From IMG/VR virus record IMGVR_UViG_3300020469_004024, positions 1 through 25,128 of that record: a stretch of 25,128 nt of DNA, one strand, 5' to 3'. A program made the translations under genes and the position numbers. The notes under the pieces were generated by a model. That model did no database searches. It had not been told where the DNA came from and saw only the letters and a list, made by a program, of their open reading frames with translations. Positions 1 through 5,938 of this stretch are shown piece after piece. The first letter of the stretch is position 1. Each line of letters opens with the position of its first letter. This DNA is from a virus.

Positions 1-480
1 TGGGCCAGGGCTTGCACAGCTGCTGACCTAGCTCAATACCTAGATGATTATTTGGTTATTGTTTCGAGCGAAGGGAATGAAGAAGGGTTTAGAGCTGTCT
101 ATGAAAAAGCCGGGATTCCTGCCGATAAAGTGATTCATGACCGAGCCGCATGGGATACAGTTACGAATTTCACGCACACTTATCGACTGCTTTTAAGCCT
201 AGGAGTAGAGCGTTTGTTTGTCGTAACCTCCGATTTTCATACGCCAAGAGCTAAAGCGATTGCAAAAGCTGTTTGGGGCGGCAGGATTAAAGAGCTGCAT
301 TTTGTTAAGCATCCACATTCATCAAAAAGTGCAAAATCTGATGCAAAGTATATTTTCATTGATCGATTAAGAGCCCTTATTTGGCGCTATACCGGGATTT
401 TATTTTATTGGTGGCACGTTGCAAAGAAACGGAATGCAAAATTAAATAGTGGCCATGCGTGGATTGAAATTGCCATTTGA
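1..480 (+). CDS. YdcF/DUF218-family protein, 5' end outside the window
   Basis: The reading frame is open from base 1 and ends at a TGA at 478-480, so the N-terminus lies outside the window; the TTG at 52 is unlikely to be the true start. The visible 159 residues match the second half of the DUF218 (SanA/ElyC/YdcF-like) fold. A DRAAWDTVTNFTHT segment corresponds to the conserved Thr-x-x-Asn motif, followed by a hydrophobic strand and SDFHTPRAKAIAK. Family members are Rossmann-like proteins associated with cell-envelope functions, but substrates are mostly unknown. The C-terminus contains an aromatic stretch (YTGILFYWWHV) that could touch a membrane. The family assignment is from motif recognition; a phage role is not clear. 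Confidence 0.7.
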   Translation, partial: WARACTAADLAQYLDDYLVIVSSEGNEEGFRAVYEKAGIPADKVIHDRAAWDTVTNFTHTYRLLLSLGVERLFVVTSDFHTPRAKAIAKAVWGGRIKELHFVKHPHSSKSAKSDAKYIFIDRLRALIWRYTGILFYWWHVAKKRNAKLNSGHAWIEIAI

Positions 481-531
481 TGCTTGTGAAGTAATGAAGT
501 GGTGAGTAGGCTGACGTTTTAGCTGTTCTGT

Positions 532-1050
532 ATGGCGATCCTGTGCGACTACGAGATTGGGGATTTATGTGACAGCTGCCAAATGGTTTGGCCTTTCGCT
601 CCAGAGCTGTTAAATCCAGCAAGCTTGGATCTTCGTCTTGGGCACCGTTTACTGATCGAGGTAAGCGACAAACGAGATTTGATTGAGATCGACATTTCGG
701 ACAGGACAAAAGAGGATCCGTATTACCTGTCTCCTGGTGAATTTGTCTTAGGTGAGACGGTTGAGACGTTTAATTTGCCTGACAGTATTTCAGCCCAGTT
801 TGTTTTGAAGTCAAGCCGTGCCAGGGAGGGGTTGAATCATTTACTTGCTGGCTGGTGCGATCCAGGATGGCACGGTAGCAAGTTGACGCTTGAGCTAAAG
901 AATGAGAGACGTTATCACGGCTTGCACTTGTATCCCGGCCTAAAGATTGGCCAGATGGTGTTTCATCGGATGAGCAACGTTCCACAAGTCAGCTATGCGG
1001 TAACAGGCCATTACAATAATCATTTGCAGGTAATGCCGTCAGTTGCTTGA
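532..1050 (+). CDS. dcd: dCTP deaminase (dUTPase/dCTP deaminase superfamily)
   Basis: This 172-residue protein would convert dCTP to dUTP, feeding dTMP synthesis during phage replication. Visible motifs are NPASLDLRLG (28-37), KSSRAREGL (93-101) for phosphate binding, AGWCDPGWHG (106-115) and LTLELKN (118-124), in which Glu121 is the expected catalytic residue. Near the C-terminus PGLKIGQMVFHRM (135-147) matches the usual end of the trimeric jelly-roll core. The length is slightly shorter than typical bacterial Dcd (about 190). Family knowledge cannot fully separate a mono-functional deaminase from a bifunctional deaminase/dUTPase, but the conserved Glu and SSRxR motif favour deaminase activity. 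The start is the ATG at 532; no strong Shine-Dalgarno sequence precedes it. Confidence 0.88.
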   Translation: MAILCDYEIGDLCDSCQMVWPFAPELLNPASLDLRLGHRLLIEVSDKRDLIEIDISDRTKEDPYYLSPGEFVLGETVETFNLPDSISAQFVLKSSRAREGLNHLLAGWCDPGWHGSKLTLELKNERRYHGLHLYPGLKIGQMVFHRMSNVPQVSYAVTGHYNNHLQVMPSVA

Positions 1051-1076
1051 CTGGTGCCTAATTGCTTGGAGGAAAG

Positions 1077-1292
1077 ATGGATGAAATGGAATGGATGATC
1101 GCTAAACAGAGCTTAGGGGAAGAGCTTGAGCTGGAACGGACAGTGAGGTCTGTTGCTGCAATGAATGATTTAGCAGGGGTAAGGGAGCTGTGTATATCGC
1201 TAATTCGTCAAAACTGGCATCAAAGGAAACTTTTAGGTCAAGCCGTTACTCGTATTGCAGAGATGGATGCTCAATCAATATCTTCTAGCTGA
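1077..1292 (+). CDS. small conserved-looking protein, unknown function
   Basis: This 71-residue, Glu/Leu-rich and probably all-helical protein begins MDEMEWMIAKQ. I chose the ATG at 1077 because GGAGG at 1068-1072 stands 4 nt upstream, one of the few canonical ribosome-binding sites in the window; a TTG at 1062 would overlap it. The helix pattern (ELERTVRSVAAMNDLAGVRE, then WHQRKLLGQAVTRIAEMD) looks like a small cyanobacterial/cyanophage protein that I recall but cannot name. It follows dcd by 26 nt on the same strand. Its end overlaps by 22 bp the end of the convergent gene on the minus strand. No function is proposed. Confidence 0.7.
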   Translation: MDEMEWMIAKQSLGEELELERTVRSVAAMNDLAGVRELCISLIRQNWHQRKLLGQAVTRIAEMDAQSISSS

Positions 1293-1564
1293 TCAGGAGG
1301 TTTTACAGTTAGAGCTTTATTACGTGCTCGACTTTCTAATCGAGTTTTAACGACTTCTAGCCAAATTTGTTTATCTTTAATGGCAGCAGCTTGCTCTTCT
1401 TCTTTAGGCCATTTTTCTCGAATGTATTCATAAATAATTTCTCTTGCAAGAGCGGAAGGTTTTTTACCGGAAAACTTAGCTTCTTCCAGGAAAAGTTCAC
1501 CACGATTTGGTTCTAAAAGGATTTGTATGTATAGCCGGTTGCCGTGCTTACCCATGAACTGCAT
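1271..1564 (-). CDS. ribbon-helix-helix (CopG/Arc-like) DNA-binding protein
   Basis: The N-terminal third reads as a ribbon-helix-helix domain: strand RLYIQILLEPN (10-20), helix 1 RGELFLEEAKFSG, turn KKPSA, helix 2 ALAREIIYEYIREK. Such proteins bind operator DNA as dimers, with the strand inserted in the major groove. The rest (about 50 residues) is charged and helical. It is 97 residues from the ATG at 1564; a second ATG three codons in (1555) is an equally possible start because no Shine-Dalgarno sequence distinguishes them. It is the last gene of the minus cluster that begins at the primase-helicase and could regulate that cluster or the nearby divergent promoters (inference). Confidence 0.7.
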   Translation of the reverse strand: MQFMGKHGNRLYIQILLEPNRGELFLEEAKFSGKKPSALAREIIYEYIREKWPKEEEQAAAIKDKQIWLEVVKTRLESRARNKALTVKPPDQLEDID

Positions 1565-1582
1565 TCAGTTAGTACAACAACG

Positions 1583-1792
1583 TTACCATGTTACGGAGTT
1601 ATCGACATTTTTCTTCCAAGCATTTGCCTGAGCTTTTCTGCTGCTGGAGCGTTGAGATTTAGATCCGCTTCTAACTTCTTTTGCCCGTTCCAGGAACATG
1701 GCAGCACGTTGTAGATCAGCTGTTGTTGCTGTTGGGATAGCTTGATATAGACGTTTCAGGTTGATTTGTCTTCCTGTCATGGGAAGAGGCAT
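1583..1792 (-). CDS. small basic hypothetical protein
   Basis: This encodes 69 residues from the ATG at 1792, with a GGAG at 1802-1805 nine bases upstream acting as a likely ribosome-binding site (it is also part of a TGGAGCG copy). An upstream in-frame TTG at 1810 would add six residues. The N-terminal half (GRQINLKRLYQAIPTATTAD then LQRAAMFLERAKEV) looks like two helices; the C-terminal half is Ser/Lys/Arg-rich and probably disordered, compatible with nucleic-acid binding. I do not recognise the family. It lies 18 bp upstream of the ribbon-helix-helix gene on the same strand and is probably co-transcribed with it. Confidence 0.55.
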   Translation of the reverse strand: MPLPMTGRQINLKRLYQAIPTATTADLQRAAMFLERAKEVRSGSKSQRSSSRKAQANAWKKNVDNSVTW

Positions 1793-1878
1793 AGTCCATC
1801 GCTCCAACAAGAGTGTTATGGCAGGTTAGTTGCAAGCTGGAATCAACGACAATCCACTTGCCAAGTTCTTGAAAGATT

Positions 1879-2154
1879 TTAAACATCTTCATCAGTATAT
1901 ATGTGTCTTAGTTGTTGGATGGTTGAAAACCTAGAAGGGTGATAAGCAGAAAGTATTGCAATATCAACTTTACACCTTAGAGCAGATATTATCTGCTGTT
2001 CAAAATACCAGTCGTCTTCTTCGTAAGTAATTTGTTCTACACATAATACCTTGCCTTTTTGGTCGTAAACCGTAAATCTAGCTATGGCTAAGGGACATGA
2101 TTCATCTGAGCTTTGGCAATAGTAAAAATTTACTAACCTGTTAGTTTGTTTCAA
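1879..2154 (-). CDS. hypothetical protein, start uncertain
   Basis: The frame encodes a plausible compact alpha/beta domain (LVNFYYCQSSDE, LAIARFTVYDQKGKVLCVE, then a helix and KVDIAILSAYH). With the TTG at 2154 the product is 91 residues and overlaps the stop of the upstream ribbon-helix-helix gene by 14 bp, which suggests translational coupling. An ATG at 2280 in the same frame would give 133 residues but would overlap that gene by 140 bp in another frame. I prefer the shorter form because the overlapped region looks genuinely coding in the other frame. I see no recognisable family. The gene belongs to the primase-led minus-strand cluster. Confidence 0.5.
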   Translation of the reverse strand: MKQTNRLVNFYYCQSSDESCPLAIARFTVYDQKGKVLCVEQITYEEDDWYFEQQIISALRCKVDIAILSAYHPSRFSTIQQLRHIYTDEDV

Positions 2155-2401
2155 GGGTTCTGAATTCGATAAGGCAGGCTGCGACGACGTTTTCGGCTTG
2201 GCTTCTTGTAAGTACGTTGCCAATTTTTCGACGCACTTTGTTAACAGTTTGATAAAAAACATCAGGACTGATTGATTCATGAGGCGTCAAGTTAGTAAGT
2301 TTTTCTCGCACAAGCTCTGCGCGAGAGATTTTTTTGAATTGAGCTTCTTCTTCAAGGCTTGCTATTAAAGAGGTCGGAAGCCGAACTTTGATTTCTCTCA
2401 T
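2141..2401 (-). CDS. ribbon-helix-helix DNA-binding protein
   Basis: This 86-residue protein opens with MREIKVRLPTSLIASLEEEA, a textbook ribbon-helix-helix start (a beta strand of alternating polar and aliphatic residues, then helix 1), followed by QFKKISRAELVREKLTNL as turn and helix 2. A second region (DVFYQTVNKVRRKIGNVLTR then QAENVVAACLIEF) appears to be a separate helical oligomerisation or effector domain. The start ATG at 2401 lies inside the end of the preceding gene (50-bp overlap). Given its place beside the primase and the iteron-like repeats, it is a candidate regulator of replication or of the divergent promoters, but this is inference. Confidence 0.75.
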   Translation of the reverse strand: MREIKVRLPTSLIASLEEEAQFKKISRAELVREKLTNLTPHESISPDVFYQTVNKVRRKIGNVLTRSQAENVVAACLIEFRTLETN

Positions 2402-2546
2402 TAGACGATTTTACTCTGCGCTTAGGAGTCTTGTGTAGTTTACGAGATGGTTTGACATAAGGTTTTTCAGCAATGGCTTTAAGGGTTTCAACGTAGCCAG
2501 GTGGTTCGGGCACTCCAGCTGCCTTAAGAATTTCAGTCCAATTCAT
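2352..2546 (-). CDS. small phage protein, MNWTEILKAAGVPEPPGY type
   Basis: This encodes 64 residues from the ATG at 2546. The N-terminus, MNWTEILKAAGVPEPPGY, resembles the opening of small proteins I associate with cyanophage genomes, in which a short amphipathic helix precedes a Pro-rich turn; the rest is strongly basic (KPSRKLHKTPKRRVKSS) and likely disordered. An upstream frame extends to 2639 but runs through the repeat region and lacks coding character, so the internal ATG is preferred. It follows the primase-helicase gene and overlaps the next gene by 50 bp. The function is unknown; the basic tail allows nucleic-acid binding. Confidence 0.6.
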   Translation of the reverse strand: MNWTEILKAAGVPEPPGYVETLKAIAEKPYVKPSRKLHKTPKRRVKSSNERNQSSASDLFNSKP

Positions 2547-2573
2547 GGCTCTCGCGCGTATACATGCCGTATG

Positions 2574-2779
2574 TGTCCCAAACGCTCCAAAACGCAGTGA
2601 TAGCAATGGAAGAGGGGTGGGACACAGGGGGGTGGACAACTAGTCTTGTCCCACGTCATCCGCTCCAAAAACAACCTCGACTGAACCCTCTAAGAGGGTG
2701 GGACAAGTGAGTGCTGTCCCAGGCTCTTGTCCCAGGGCATATTCCGCTCCAGCACTGGGATCTATAGGTGTATGGGACA
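2574..2779. repeat. iteron-like repeat cluster, candidate replication origin
   Basis: Three tandem units of about 75-80 bp each contain, in the same order, TGTCCCA, CGCTCCA and TGGGACA. Unit 1 has them at 2574, 2583 and 2618; unit 2 at 2647, 2661 and 2699; unit 3 at 2728, 2745 and 2773. One extra TGTCCCA stands at 2715. Seven copies of TGTCCCA/TGGGACA in 206 bp compare with about three expected in the whole window. A CTGAACCCTCT block is also repeated (about 2680 and 2783). The cluster spans the last 140 bp of the primase-helicase gene and the gap after it. The copies fall in different codon phases, so they are not explained by a protein repeat. Confidence 0.65.
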
Positions 2780-4871
2780 CTTCTGAACCCTCTCCACGCG
2801 CGAGAACAGCTTTATAGTTTTTAGTTTGAGATTCTTTTGGAACGTCTGAGACGATGAGTCCTCGTTTTTCTAGTCTTTGGAGCGATTTACGGATCGCAGC
2901 TGAAGATCCACGGATCAGGGAGTCATAGAAGAGATCGTCCCTGGAGCGTGAGTCTGGCCATGCCGCAACCAAACGTTGAAGAACTCTGCCGGTCACAGAC
3001 GCGGGAGAGGTGTCTTTTTCATCAACAGCTGGAGTGAAATCTGAAACGGTAAAGGAGAGGTCATCAGTCATCTGCATCACCAGCTGTGTGTTGGAGCGTC
3101 CAGACCGAGACTTCTCGATGGTTATGAGGCGGCTGTGAGCGCCTATAGAGCGTTTCTCTTCATCAGTGGGCTGTCTAAGCGCCCAGGTCTCGTCAACAGC
3201 ATCACGAATGGCTGAGGTGCCTCTGAAGCCACCATTCTTGTTGGCGTGGTGAACGATAAGGATTGTGGTTGCAGGGAAGAGGACACCATTGTTTTTGGTG
3301 AGCCAATAAAGGGGTTGAGCAAACTCAGATTTGTTTTCATCAAAGGCTCTTCCACCAGAGCAACCAATAAGTGAGTCAATGACAACCAGTTTGGGTTGAT
3401 GTTTGTGCATGAGTTTGACGAACTGTGCATAACGTTGAAGCTGCCAATCAGTCAGAAGCCTTGTGTTGTCATCAATGGGGTAATCAACCTCTTCCAGCTG
3501 CTCTTTAATCTGCATCAAGCTTTGATCACCATTGAGCAGCAATATTGGCCCTTGTGCTACTGGGACGTGATTACCTCTAACGAGAAACGGTTTACCCATA
3601 GATATATGTTTAGCGAGAGCCCATGCTGTCATTGATTTACCATCACCACCAGCGCCATAGATCAAGACAACAGAGGGGTGAGGCAAGACATCAGGGATAA
3701 GGTATTCGCGTTGAGTGTCTAGCTCCATCAGCTCAGGCAAAGTTAAGATGTCTTTTTTGTTTTCATACTGAAGCTGATCAACAATCAAACGTTCTAAAGC
3801 GCCTTGATCTCTGTAGCCAGCCTGAAGGGCCAGCGTATTGAGCTTGTAGTTAACTTCAGCAGGATTATCAAGATCAAGTATTTTTTTGGCACGGTCAATT
3901 ACAACATTAAAATCAAGAGTTGCGGTACGAATTTCTTGAATTTTACGATCTTCAGCTGACGTTACAATTTTTTTTGAGTCGTCTGAAAATCGATGCCTTT
4001 CTGGATCTTCTCTATCAGCCAACCAGATCAAAGTTCCAATACCAATAGAGCCGCCCTTAAAGGAGTACCAGGCGTCTTCACAGGGATTTGAGTCTTGCCA
4101 TTCAGAGGCAAAGTCTGGATCATCTGAGGACCAAGAGGACCAGAGCATGAGGCCAGCTTCTGTAGGTAAGGCAGAGTTAATTGCCATACCAATTTTAATC
4201 CAATGATCTCTAGATCCTTTGCCTTTACATGGGATCACACCAAGGCAATCATGAATAATTTGAAAGACCTCATCTTGAGTTCTATCTGAAAAATCTAGAT
4301 CACGTTTAACCATAGTTTTTGGAGGCTGTCTCATCTCAGCCAATAGCCAATCAGGAGCCACTGGAATGGAATCAAGATCGCCTTCAATTTTATATTGACC
4401 AGGCTCAGAAGTTTTACCGCCTGGATAAGCACCAAAAATCACACCTTGACGCTTTGAGTTCCACAAGATTTCATAATCCTGATCACCCAATCCTCTACCT
4501 TTGACTTCATTCCAAAGATGTTCTGGAACGCGAAAGAGATATTTAGCAGCATTAGCCTTAGTGGAGGTAACGATAGGAGCTTTGTGGAGCGTCGAGCCCC
4601 AGGTTTTTAGGAGTTTTTTTAAGCCACGATCAACATCGAGGATAACGATACCGTTACCTCTGATCCCAGTAAAAACGCCAACGGCCTGAAGGTCGCTGTT
4701 TTTTTGGCACGCCAAGGCGACATCAGCTGGCCCAAACTTATGATCAAAACTAGCTTCTAAAGGATTTTTACCAACTGCCGGTTTACCGGAAACCATTGAA
4801 GCATTTTTGCGGTAGATGGGTGCATAGACCAGCCCTGATGGCAGGGAGTTGACGAAATCAAGAAAGTTCAT
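2640..4871 (-). CDS. primase-polymerase / PriCT-2 / RecA-type helicase fusion
   Basis: This 743-residue replication protein has three recognisable parts. Residues about 1-190 fit a bifunctional primase-polymerase domain, with an acidic VILDVDRG near residue 76. Residues about 203-285 match PriCT-2 (DEVFQIIHDCLG, WIKIGMAINS, WSSWSSDDP). Residues about 385-620 form a RepA/DnaB-like RecA ATPase: Walker A GAGGDGKS at 406-413 with Lys412, Walker B LVVIDS with Asp499, and IVHHANKNGGFRGTSAIRD as the downstream motif. A winged-helix-like segment (about 635-690) precedes a low-complexity tail encoded by the iteron-like DNA. It would prime and unwind phage DNA at the origin. The start ATG at 4871 has no clear Shine-Dalgarno. 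It leads the minus cluster 4871-1271 and is driven by the leftward promoter near 4967-4995. Confidence 0.88.
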   Translation of the reverse strand: MNFLDFVNSLPSGLVYAPIYRKNASMVSGKPAVGKNPLEASFDHKFGPADVALACQKNSDLQAVGVFTGIRGNGIVILDVDRGLKKLLKTWGSTLHKAPIVTSTKANAAKYLFRVPEHLWNEVKGRGLGDQDYEILWNSKRQGVIFGAYPGGKTSEPGQYKIEGDLDSIPVAPDWLLAEMRQPPKTMVKRDLDFSDRTQDEVFQIIHDCLGVIPCKGKGSRDHWIKIGMAINSALPTEAGLMLWSSWSSDDPDFASEWQDSNPCEDAWYSFKGGSIGIGTLIWLADREDPERHRFSDDSKKIVTSAEDRKIQEIRTATLDFNVVIDRAKKILDLDNPAEVNYKLNTLALQAGYRDQGALERLIVDQLQYENKKDILTLPELMELDTQREYLIPDVLPHPSVVLIYGAGGDGKSMTAWALAKHISMGKPFLVRGNHVPVAQGPILLLNGDQSLMQIKEQLEEVDYPIDDNTRLLTDWQLQRYAQFVKLMHKHQPKLVVIDSLIGCSGGRAFDENKSEFAQPLYWLTKNNGVLFPATTILIVHHANKNGGFRGTSAIRDAVDETWALRQPTDEEKRSIGAHSRLITIEKSRSGRSNTQLVMQMTDDLSFTVSDFTPAVDEKDTSPASVTGRVLQRLVAAWPDSRSRDDLFYDSLIRGSSAAIRKSLQRLEKRGLIVSDVPKESQTKNYKAVLARGEGSEVSHTPIDPSAGAEYALGQEPGTALTCPTLLEGSVEVVFGADDVGQD

Positions 4872-4898
4872 GTAGTATCAGAGAGTGGTGTTTAAGCC

Positions 4899-4937
4899 AA
4901 TCTCCTGGGTGCGTTTTCGCTCAGGAGATTTTTTTTA
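4899..4937 (+). terminator. rho-independent terminator, rightward
   Basis: A 9-bp stem (AATCTCCTG at 4899-4907 with CAGGAGATT at 4922-4930) encloses an inner GCG-TTTT-CGC hairpin, and is followed by an uninterrupted T run to 4937. It works only for rightward transcripts, although no rightward gene ends here. It may block antisense transcription coming through the primase gene from the left and insulate the rightward promoter just downstream. In leftward mRNA the same hairpin lies in the 5' leader of the primase-helicase gene. Confidence 0.75.
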
Positions 4938-4939
4938 TT

Positions 4940-5001
4940 CTAGCCCGACTTGACGGCTAGAACCTAATCGTATAGTATTTGAAGGCATCGGTCAACGATG
5001 C
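4940..5001. promoter_or_regulatory. overlapping divergent promoters with two palindromic operator candidates
   Basis: Rightward: TTGACG (4950-4955), 17-bp spacer, TAGTAT (4973-4978; alternative TATAGT at 4971). Leftward: TTGACC (complement of 4990-4995), 17-bp spacer, TACGAT (complement of 4967-4972). The two -10 boxes are back to back, so polymerase cannot occupy both promoters. Each -35 lies in its own inverted repeat: CTAGCC-N9-GGCTAG at 4940-4960 over the rightward one, and GCATCG-N5-CGATGC at 4985-5001 over the leftward one. This would control the primase-helicase cluster (left) and the putative ssDNA-binding protein (right). The second repeat could alternatively act as a hairpin in the rightward mRNA leader. 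Confidence 0.6.
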
Positions 5002-5025
5002 AAAAAACACATCCGTTACTACTAC

Positions 5026-5640
5026 GTGAAACTTTCTGCAACGCTTCTCCAAGCAATGGAGCAACAAAATGATGGAGGCTCTTCTAAAAAAAATTATCTG
5101 CGCTATGCAAAGCTTGAGCCAGGTTCACCTGCAAATTTTGCACTGTTAGAAGAAGATCCAACGAGCTGGTGGATTGTCTGGGGTGATCCCGTAGAAGGTG
5201 GAAATGGTCAACCGTTTCGTTTTCTTACCCAGCCAACCCAGGCTGACATTGATACCGAACTGGGAAGCAATTTTACGCAAGCATTGAACTATGACAAAAA
5301 TGGCCCTAGTAAGCCAGTTGAATGTTTAACTTGGCCTATTTACAATTGGGATTTAAACTTAGTTCAAGTGCTTGAAGTCACGCATATCACGGTGGCGCGT
5401 CAATTTATGAAATATGGACTCAATAAAAAGTATTCTAAAAACTTTTTAATGTGGGATTTTGAGCTGTCCAAGATTAAAAATGAAGGCAAAACTAGGTATG
5501 ATTTACTTATTGTTCCACGTGACGAAGACGAGCATGATGATGCTGTAATGGATGCTGCGTGGGAAGAGGCGCAAAAGAAAGGATTTGATTTAAACCAAAT
5601 GCTTGTGGGAGGCGATCCATTTAATCCAAAAGCAGCTTAA
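5026..5640 (+). CDS. putative single-stranded DNA-binding protein
   Basis: This 204-residue protein has the general profile of a phage SSB: a central region rich in aromatic and beta-strand residues (SWWIVWGDPV, FRFLTQPT, CLTWPIYNWD, VLEVTHITVARQF, NFLMWDFELSK, YDLLIVPRD) and an acidic C-terminal part (DEDEHDDAVMDAAWEEA) ending near GGDPFN. The aromatic pattern fits an OB-fold and the acidic tail fits recruitment of replication partners. I cannot match it to a named family, so function is inferred from composition and from its position opposite the primase-helicase across a shared promoter region. The start shown is the GTG at 5026, about 40 nt after the predicted transcription start; ATG 5056 is an alternative. 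Confidence 0.5.
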   Translation: MKLSATLLQAMEQQNDGGSSKKNYLRYAKLEPGSPANFALLEEDPTSWWIVWGDPVEGGNGQPFRFLTQPTQADIDTELGSNFTQALNYDKNGPSKPVECLTWPIYNWDLNLVQVLEVTHITVARQFMKYGLNKKYSKNFLMWDFELSKIKNEGKTRYDLLIVPRDEDEHDDAVMDAAWEEAQKKGFDLNQMLVGGDPFNPKAA

Positions 5641-5938
5641 TCACCTGGAGCGGCAGGGCTAGGCATTGTCATTGATGTCGAAAACCTGCCTGTCCGTAAT
5701 CGGTTGCGGAGGCTGCTAGGCCAGGCGGTCTCTTCCTAGTACAACCAGATTACAGAAATGGATTCTAGCCTTAGAGCGATGTTGGTACAGGACATGACTC
5801 CCATAATGCCATCGTTAAGGCGGGGAAGCCCGTAAGTCCGCTTCAAATACATTTACTTGACAATGACATCATTCTGATGGCATTATGGTGTCAAGAGCGG
5901 ACCCCACTCCGCCCTTAACTATTCACAGCCCTTCAACC
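5641..5938 (+). ncRNA. structured non-coding segment, identity unknown
   Basis: No convincing reading frame exists in these 298 bp, but the segment is full of complementary pieces. A compact hairpin GTC-CGTAA-TCGG-TTGCG sits near 5692-5708 with flanking GCC/GGC pairing. GGCAGG (5652-5657) can pair with CCTGCC (5685-5690). A 13-bp perfect inverted repeat, CCATAATGCCATC (5801-5813) and GATGGCATTATGG (5876-5888), is accompanied by AAGTCCGCT (5834-5842) with AGAGCGGAC (5894-5902), and by GTTAAGGCGG (5814-5823) with an imperfect partner near 5909-5920. I do not recognise tRNA, group I intron, hammerhead or glutamine-riboswitch consensus. It may be a small RNA, a leader or an operator region. Confidence 0.4.
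5857..5886 (+). promoter_or_regulatory. sigma-70-type promoter for the 5939-7649 operon
   Basis: A perfect TTGACA (5857-5862) is followed after 18 bp by CATTAT (5881-5886). The -10 lies inside the right arm of the 13-bp inverted repeat (5876-5888), so a protein binding that arm would block transcription. The predicted transcript would start near 5893, about 46 nt before the ATG at 5939. Confidence 0.55.

Noticed and set aside
377-709. Minus-strand open frame of 110 codons
   Set aside because: It lies opposite the YdcF-like and dCTP deaminase genes, both of which have clear family motifs.
5641-5880. tRNA, group I intron, hammerhead or glutamine-riboswitch in the structured segment
   Set aside because: I looked for a TΨC-like arm, intron core pairings, CUGANGA/GAAA and the downstream-peptide consensus and found none.
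5885-5938. Extended start of the ParB-like gene at ATG 5885
   Set aside because: This ATG lies in the inverted repeat at the promoter, upstream of the predicted transcription start, and the added residues look non-coding.
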